DNA of 10,224 nucleotides from an uncultured Erythrobacteraceae bacterium (lineage in GTDB: Bacteria; Pseudomonadota; Alphaproteobacteria; Sphingomonadales; Sphingomonadaceae): positions 1 through 10,224 of the forward strand of contig CAMLQG010000105.1 of NCBI GenBank assembly GCA_946482075.1, in the 5' to 3' direction. Positions 6,624 to 10,224 of the stretch are shown in pieces. Position 1 is the first letter of the stretch; each line of letters begins with the position of its first letter. Under the pieces are notes generated by a model that saw nothing but the letters and a program-made list of their open reading frames with translations, ran no database searches and had not been told where the DNA came from. Both the position numbers and the translations under genes were made by a program.

Positions 6624-6638
6624 CGAGCAGGAGATATA

Positions 6639-7457
6639 ATGGCACTGTCGGGTCTAGTTCGGATAATGGAGCGCGCCGCGAGGCGCGCTGGCGGACGCTT
6701 GCGTCGGGATTTCGGGGAAATCGAACATCTCCAGGTCTCGCGCAAGGGTCCGGCCGATTTCGTCTCGAAGGCGGATCGCGCTGCGGAGCGGACGTTGTAT
6801 GACGAACTGCTTCAAGCGCGGCCCGACTGGGGCTTCCTGCTGGAAGAGGCAGGCGAGATCGCCGGCGATCCGACCAAGCCGCGCTGGGTCATCGATCCAC
6901 TCGACGGCACCAGCAATTTCCTTCACGGCATCCCGCATTTCGCGATCTCGATCGCCGTGCAGGAACCGCGGCTCGACGGCAAGGGTTGGGGCGATGTCAT
7001 TGCAGGGCTCGTCTACCAGCCGATCCTGGACGAAACCTACTGGGCGGAAAAGACGCGTGGGGCATGGTTGCAGGATGCGCGGCTGCGCGTATCGGCAAGG
7101 CGCCATCTGGACGAAGCGCTGATCGCCACCGGCATTCCCTTCGCAGGCGCGGGCGACAGTGTCGAATGGAGCAAGATCTACGCCGCTATCGGTCCGAAAG
7201 TGGCGGGTATCCGCCGTTTCGGTTCCGCCGCGCTTGACCTCGCTTGGGTGGCCGCCGGCCGTTATGACGGGTTCTGGGAAAGCAATCTCAAGCCTTGGGA
7301 TACGGCTGCGGGATGCCTGTTGGTGCGCGAAGCGGGCGGGTTCGTGACCGATTGGCGCGGTCGTTCGGAGCCGATCTGCGACCAGCAGATTCTCGCCGGC
7401 AACGATCCCCTGCATTCACGCCTGCACAAGCTTTTGGCCGGCGCGATCACCGGCTGA
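6639..7457 (+). CDS. suhB: Inositol monophosphatase / SuhB family phosphatase
   Basis: Members of this magnesium-dependent, lithium-sensitive family hydrolyse inositol-1-phosphate and related sugar or nucleotide phosphates; SuhB also has a role in rRNA transcription complexes in E. coli. The 272-residue protein has the full metal site: Glu69/Glu70 in LLEEAGE, then WVIDPLDGTSNF with Asp86, Leu88, Asp89 and Thr91. KPWDTAAG follows with Asp221, and the C-terminal LLVREAGG segment is present. KADRAAE (44-50) is the usual N-terminal family segment. AGGAGA at 6629-6634 sits about 5 nt before the ATG and fixes the start. The gene follows the secreted-protein gene by 48 nt and precedes tRNA-Leu. True substrate is unknown. 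CysQ- or histidinol-phosphatase-like roles are alternatives, so the symbol is a family label. Confidence 0.88.
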   Translation: MALSGLVRIMERAARRAGGRLRRDFGEIEHLQVSRKGPADFVSKADRAAERTLYDELLQARPDWGFLLEEAGEIAGDPTKPRWVIDPLDGTSNFLHGIPHFAISIAVQEPRLDGKGWGDVIAGLVYQPILDETYWAEKTRGAWLQDARLRVSARRHLDEALIATGIPFAGAGDSVEWSKIYAAIGPKVAGIRRFGSAALDLAWVAAGRYDGFWESNLKPWDTAAGCLLVREAGGFVTDWRGRSEPICDQQILAGNDPLHSRLHKLLAGAITG

Positions 7458-7480
7458 TCCTTCTCGCCTCAAGCGGACGC

Positions 7481-7509
7481 TTGAAGCCGGGTGTGCGGGA
7501 CGCTAGAGC
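7481..7509 (+). promoter_or_regulatory. Candidate promoter for tRNA-Leu
   Basis: TTGAAG (7481-7486) and TAGAGC (7504-7509) are separated by exactly 17 bp. The extended -10, GCTAGAGC, differs at one base from the GCTANAWC element of the alphaproteobacterial housekeeping sigma factor. Initiation would fall around 7516, about 10 nt before the mature tRNA 5' end at 7526, which is a normal distance for a tRNA gene. The assignment is by eye. Confidence 0.5.
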
Positions 7510-7525
7510 CCTGCGCGACAGGCTG

Positions 7526-7610
7526 GCCCCTGTGGTGGAATTGGTAGACGCGCTCGACTCAAAATCGAGTTTCTTCGGAAGTGCCCGTTCGAGTCGGGCC
7601 AGGGGCACCA
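7526..7610 (+). tRNA. tRNA-Leu (anticodon CAA)
   Basis: The 85-nt cloverleaf is complete and includes an encoded CCA. Acceptor strands GCCCCTG (7526-7532) and CAGGGGC (7600-7606) pair fully. The anticodon stem is CTCGA (7553-7557) with TCGAG (7565-7569), around the loop CTCAAAA. The anticodon CAA at 7560-7562 reads UUG codons. A long variable arm with TTCG in its loop marks it as a class II tRNA, and the T-arm is GCCCG-TTCGAGT-CGGGC. The D-arm contains AATTGGTAGAC, typical of leucine tRNAs. It lies on the same strand as its neighbours, 68 nt after the SuhB-like gene, and has its own promoter candidate. Confidence 0.97.
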
Positions 7611-7772
7611 TCGCGACACTCTGACTGCGGCCGTCGATACTCCATGCCGCGGTTCAGCAGGCGCTTATCTTCCGCCGACTATACTCAGGCTGCAATGCCC
7701 TCCCGGTTTTCGCAACGCGATGGGGTCGGCGGGTTGACGCCGCCTGGGGGATCAGCAACGCACCAGTGTGAA

Positions 7773-9065
7773 ATGAACAATGATTTAGGGTCGGGAGAGC
7801 GGAAGTTGCAGGCTGAAAACGAATGGCGAAGGGGCTGGCGCGTCCTTGCTGGGGCAAGCATCGGCACTGGGGTCAGCTATGGCCTGTTTCTTCTGACGGC
7901 GGGGCTTTTCATCATCCCCATGCAGGAAGAGTTCAAATGGACGCGCAGCGAAGTGTCCATCGGGCCGATGATCGGACTCCTCTGTGCGGCATTGGCCCCG
8001 TTTGCTGGCACGTTCATCGACCGATACGGAGCGCGAAACCTCGCGATATTCGGGCTTGTCGGTCTCGCGATCATCTATGCCCTGCTTGCGGTTGCTCCTG
8101 CGAGCCATGTTTATCTCTACGGTATCGGTATTCTCATGGCGGTCGTCGGGACCGTCTCCAGCGGGATCATCTACTGCTCCGGCGTGGTCACCTGGTTCTC
8201 ACGCAATTCCGGCCTGGCGATCGGGATCACGATGAGCGGCATCTCGATCGCAACCGCAGTCGCGCTGCCGATGCTGGCGAGCCTGATCGAGCAGCAAGGC
8301 TGGCGGGCGGGATATGTCGCGCTCGGCGCGGCGGCGCTGTTCATCGGCCTGCCCGCTGTGGTCGCGTGGTTCCGCGAAGCGCCGCGTCCGACCGCGCCTG
8401 CTGGCGGCGGCGCGAACGCACCCGCAGCATCGAAGGAAGGCCGCAGTTTCGGCGAAGCCTTGCGCGATCCGCGACTGTGGCTGTGCATGGCCTGCTTCGG
8501 CGGTGCGGCTCTCCCGATCGGCGGTTTCATGAGCCAGATGCAGCCCATGCTGCGCGGACACGGCTTCAGCACGGAAGCGGCCGCCGCGGCGGGATCGGTC
8601 TTCGCTCTCGCGATCGGATTCGGACGTCTGGCTGGTGGCGCCTTGCTCGACCGTATGTATCCTCCGCTGGTCACGGCCACGCTGCTCGTTCTGCCTGCGC
8701 TCGGCTCTTTGCTGGTAAGCCCGCTTCTGGGCAGTGATGCCGTGTGGATTGTCGCGGCGGTGGCCGTGTTCCTGGTCGGCATGGGGCAGGGCGCCGAAGC
8801 CGACTTCATAGCCTTCTACACGCTGCGCATCTTCGGCCGCCGAGCTTTCGCCACGATCTACGCGACGATCGGGATCACGGTGGGCGGAGGAATGGCCTTG
8901 GGCGGGCTCCTTTTCGCCGGTATTTTCGACCTCACCGGCAATTATGACCTCGCGACCTATATCGCGGCCGGGATATTCCTCCTCTCGGCTCTGATCGCGC
9001 TGGTGATCAAGGTTCCTGGGCATGAGGAAACGCCGCAAGGAGTGCAGCCGCAACCTGCGGAATAG
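7773..9065 (+). CDS. MFS transporter, oxalate/formate or monocarboxylate-type, 12 predicted helices
   Basis: This is an inner-membrane secondary transporter. From ATG 7773 it has 430 residues. A short hydrophilic N-terminus is followed by about six hydrophobic helices beginning near residue 23, a cytosolic loop rich in Pro, Ala and Gly (PTAPAGGGANAPAAS), and about six more helices. The loop between helices 2 and 3 carries the MFS signature GTFIDRYGAR (79-88), and a degenerate copy GRLAGGALLDR occurs in the second half. GWRAGYVALG precedes helix 6, as is common in monocarboxylate and oxalate/formate-like members. The start is uncertain: ATG 7773 has no good Shine-Dalgarno, TTG 7806 follows GGGAGAG, and in-frame ATGs at 7695 and 7644 add unconserved residues. 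The next gene, an exported amidohydrolase, starts 41 nt downstream. The substrate is not predictable from sequence; an organic acid anion is a guess. Confidence 0.9.
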   Translation: MNNDLGSGERKLQAENEWRRGWRVLAGASIGTGVSYGLFLLTAGLFIIPMQEEFKWTRSEVSIGPMIGLLCAALAPFAGTFIDRYGARNLAIFGLVGLAIIYALLAVAPASHVYLYGIGILMAVVGTVSSGIIYCSGVVTWFSRNSGLAIGITMSGISIATAVALPMLASLIEQQGWRAGYVALGAAALFIGLPAVVAWFREAPRPTAPAGGGANAPAASKEGRSFGEALRDPRLWLCMACFGGAALPIGGFMSQMQPMLRGHGFSTEAAAAAGSVFALAIGFGRLAGGALLDRMYPPLVTATLLVLPALGSLLVSPLLGSDAVWIVAAVAVFLVGMGQGAEADFIAFYTLRIFGRRAFATIYATIGITVGGGMALGGLLFAGIFDLTGNYDLATYIAAGIFLLSALIALVIKVPGHEETPQGVQPQPAE

Positions 9066-9106
9066 GCGCGCTTTCCTATAAGGCTTCAATCTGTCATGCA
9101 GGCTGC

Positions 9107-10224
9107 ATGGTTCGTCGCATTGCCTGCATCGCCGCCGCGCTGTTCACTGGGGCCGTCTCTCCCGCTCATGCGGAGGAACTGCGCGATGCAGTAACCGGTG
9201 AAATGCCGGCGCTGATGACGCTGTATCGCGATCTGCATGCTCATCCGGAATTGAGCATGCAGGAAGTCAACACCGCGAAAAAGCTGGCTCTGCGAATGCG
9301 GAAACTGGGCTTCACCGTGACCGAAGGCGTGGGCAAGACGGGGGTTGTTGCAGTACTGCGCAACGGGGCCGGTCCGACCGTGCTGCTGCGCGCGGACATG
9401 GACGGACTGCCGGTGGTGGAGCAGACCGGGTTGCCCTATGCCTCCCGGGAAATCGGAACGCCGGCCTCCGGCGTCCAGACCGGCGTCATGCACGCCTGCG
9501 GGCACGACACCCATATGACAGCCTGGATCGGAACCGCGACCCTGCTGGCAGCCCGTAAGGCGCGATGGAGCGGTACGCTCGTCATGGTCGCGCAACCGGG
9601 CGAGGAAACCGGCGAAGGTGCTGCCGCAATGCTGGCCGACGGGCTGTTCAAACGCTTTCCCAAGCCGGACTTTACTCTCGCTTTCCATGATGCGGCGCAA
9701 TTCCCGGCCGGAATGATCGGTTACTCGCCGGGTTATGCGCTTGCCAATGTGGACAGCGTGGATCTCCTGGTACCGGGCGTGGGCGGGCACGGAGCTTATC
9801 CGCATACCACGAAGGACCCCATCGTCCTGGCGAGTTCGATCGTCATGCGCTTGCAGACGCTGGTAAGCCGGGAGCAGGACCCGCAGGAGCCCGCCGTCGT
9901 GACGGTCGGCAGCTTCCATGCCGGGGCCAAGCACAATGTCATATCTGACGAGGCGCGACTGCAACTGACCGTTCGCAGCTACAGCGACGGGTCGCGCAAG
10001 CACCTGCTGGATGGGATCGGGCGGATCGCGCGGGGCGAGGCAATCGCTGCGGGCATGCCGGAAGACCGAATGCCCAAAGTCACTGTGGAGGAACACTATA
10101 CTCCGGCGACCTACAATGATCCAGAATTCACCAAGGAGATCGCCGGCCGCTTCGTCGAGAGGTTCGGCTCGGATCGCGTGCAGGAAGTGCCGCCCGTGAT
10201 GGGCGGCGAGGATTTCGGGCGTTT
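9107..10224 (+). CDS. Exported M20D-type amidohydrolase/peptidase (3' end outside window)
   Basis: M20D enzymes are metal-dependent hydrolases that cleave amide bonds, for example N-acyl amino acids or amino-acid conjugates. The frame from ATG 9107 is open to the window edge, giving 372 residues. A Sec signal peptide starts with MVRRIACIAAALFTGA and ends at AHA (residue 22), so the enzyme is probably periplasmic. Family motifs follow in order: LYRDLHAHPELS, LLRADMDGLPV, and HACGHDTHM with metal-site residues Cys131, His133 and Asp134. QPGEE (Glu166, Glu167), His194 in AFHD, GGHGAYPH (226-233), the segment KHNVISDEARLQL, and GGEDF (366-370) just before the edge complete the set. Full members are about 430-450 residues, so some 60-80 are missing. 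It lies 41 nt after the MFS gene and may be cotranscribed with it. The start has only a weak upstream AAGG. Confidence 0.92.
   Translation, partial: MVRRIACIAAALFTGAVSPAHAEELRDAVTGEMPALMTLYRDLHAHPELSMQEVNTAKKLALRMRKLGFTVTEGVGKTGVVAVLRNGAGPTVLLRADMDGLPVVEQTGLPYASREIGTPASGVQTGVMHACGHDTHMTAWIGTATLLAARKARWSGTLVMVAQPGEETGEGAAAMLADGLFKRFPKPDFTLAFHDAAQFPAGMIGYSPGYALANVDSVDLLVPGVGGHGAYPHTTKDPIVLASSIVMRLQTLVSREQDPQEPAVVTVGSFHAGAKHNVISDEARLQLTVRSYSDGSRKHLLDGIGRIARGEAIAAGMPEDRMPKVTVEEHYTPATYNDPEFTKEIAGRFVERFGSDRVQEVPPVMGGEDFGR

Noticed and set aside
7469..7484. Inverted repeat TCAAGCG/CGCTTGA after the SuhB-like gene as a terminator
   Set aside because: The arms are separated by only 2 nt, no T-run follows, and the right arm overlaps the -35 of the tRNA promoter candidate.
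7734..7762. TTGACG as a -35 for the MFS gene
   Set aside because: No acceptable -10 occurs 16-18 bp downstream, and the site would place initiation almost on the start codon.
7581..7772. N-terminal extension of the MFS frame reaching back into the tRNA
   Set aside because: The open frame starts inside tRNA-Leu and encodes non-hydrophobic, unconserved sequence. It is open by chance, and the real start is at 7773 or 7806.
8199..9089. Minus-strand frame of 296 codons opposite the MFS gene
   Set aside because: The plus strand encodes a canonical 12-helix transporter. The minus product is highly charged, with no family features.
9086..10096. Minus-strand frame of 336 codons opposite the M20D gene
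   Set aside because: The plus strand holds the complete M20D motif series in one frame up to the window edge, so the antisense frame is a shadow.

Overview
The window is a GC-rich bacterial chromosome segment, by eye above 60% GC, with strong G/C third-position bias. Gene content and protein sequences point to an alphaproteobacterium, most likely a member of the Sphingomonadales. The signs are the gap/pgk/class I aldolase cluster, a thiE-like gene beside efp, a SuhB-type phosphatase, and promoter-like sites of the alphaproteobacterial housekeeping type. I could not run a search, so the taxonomic placement is inference.

Bases 1-4394 (+ strand) hold a central carbon cluster. In order these are the C-terminal part of transketolase (its start lies outside the window), glyceraldehyde-3-phosphate dehydrogenase, a small MOSC-domain protein, phosphoglycerate kinase, and a class I fructose-bisphosphate aldolase. 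Spacing is tight: 13 nt between tkt and gap, 1 nt between gap and the MOSC gene, and a 4-nt ATGA overlap between the MOSC gene and pgk. These genes are probably one operon. Transketolase and aldolase feed triose phosphates, and gap and pgk interconvert them with 3-phosphoglycerate. The MOSC gene is the one member with no obvious metabolic reason to be there.

Bases 4391-4774 (- strand) encode a small lipoprotein of unknown function. It converges with the aldolase gene so closely that both stop codons sit in one CTAG palindrome. From 4852 the + strand resumes with a thiamine phosphate synthase-like gene. After it come elongation factor P (with its own candidate promoter), a small secreted protein with a C-terminal six-residue tandem repeat, and an inositol monophosphatase/SuhB family enzyme.

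Bases 7458-7772 contain a tRNA-Leu (anticodon CAA) with a good upstream promoter candidate, and otherwise no gene I can support. After this come a 12-helix MFS transporter and an exported M20D-type amidohydrolase that runs off the right end. That pair may be a hydrolysis-and-uptake module, with substrate unknown.

I see no mobile element, integrase, CRISPR array, toxin-antitoxin pair or recognisable defence system. The window looks mainly housekeeping. The points most worth a second look are the MOSC gene inside the glycolytic operon, the undescribed lipoprotein with its overlapping convergent stop, the repeat-bearing secreted protein directly behind efp, and an AT-rich rare-codon patch near the 3' end of pgk.
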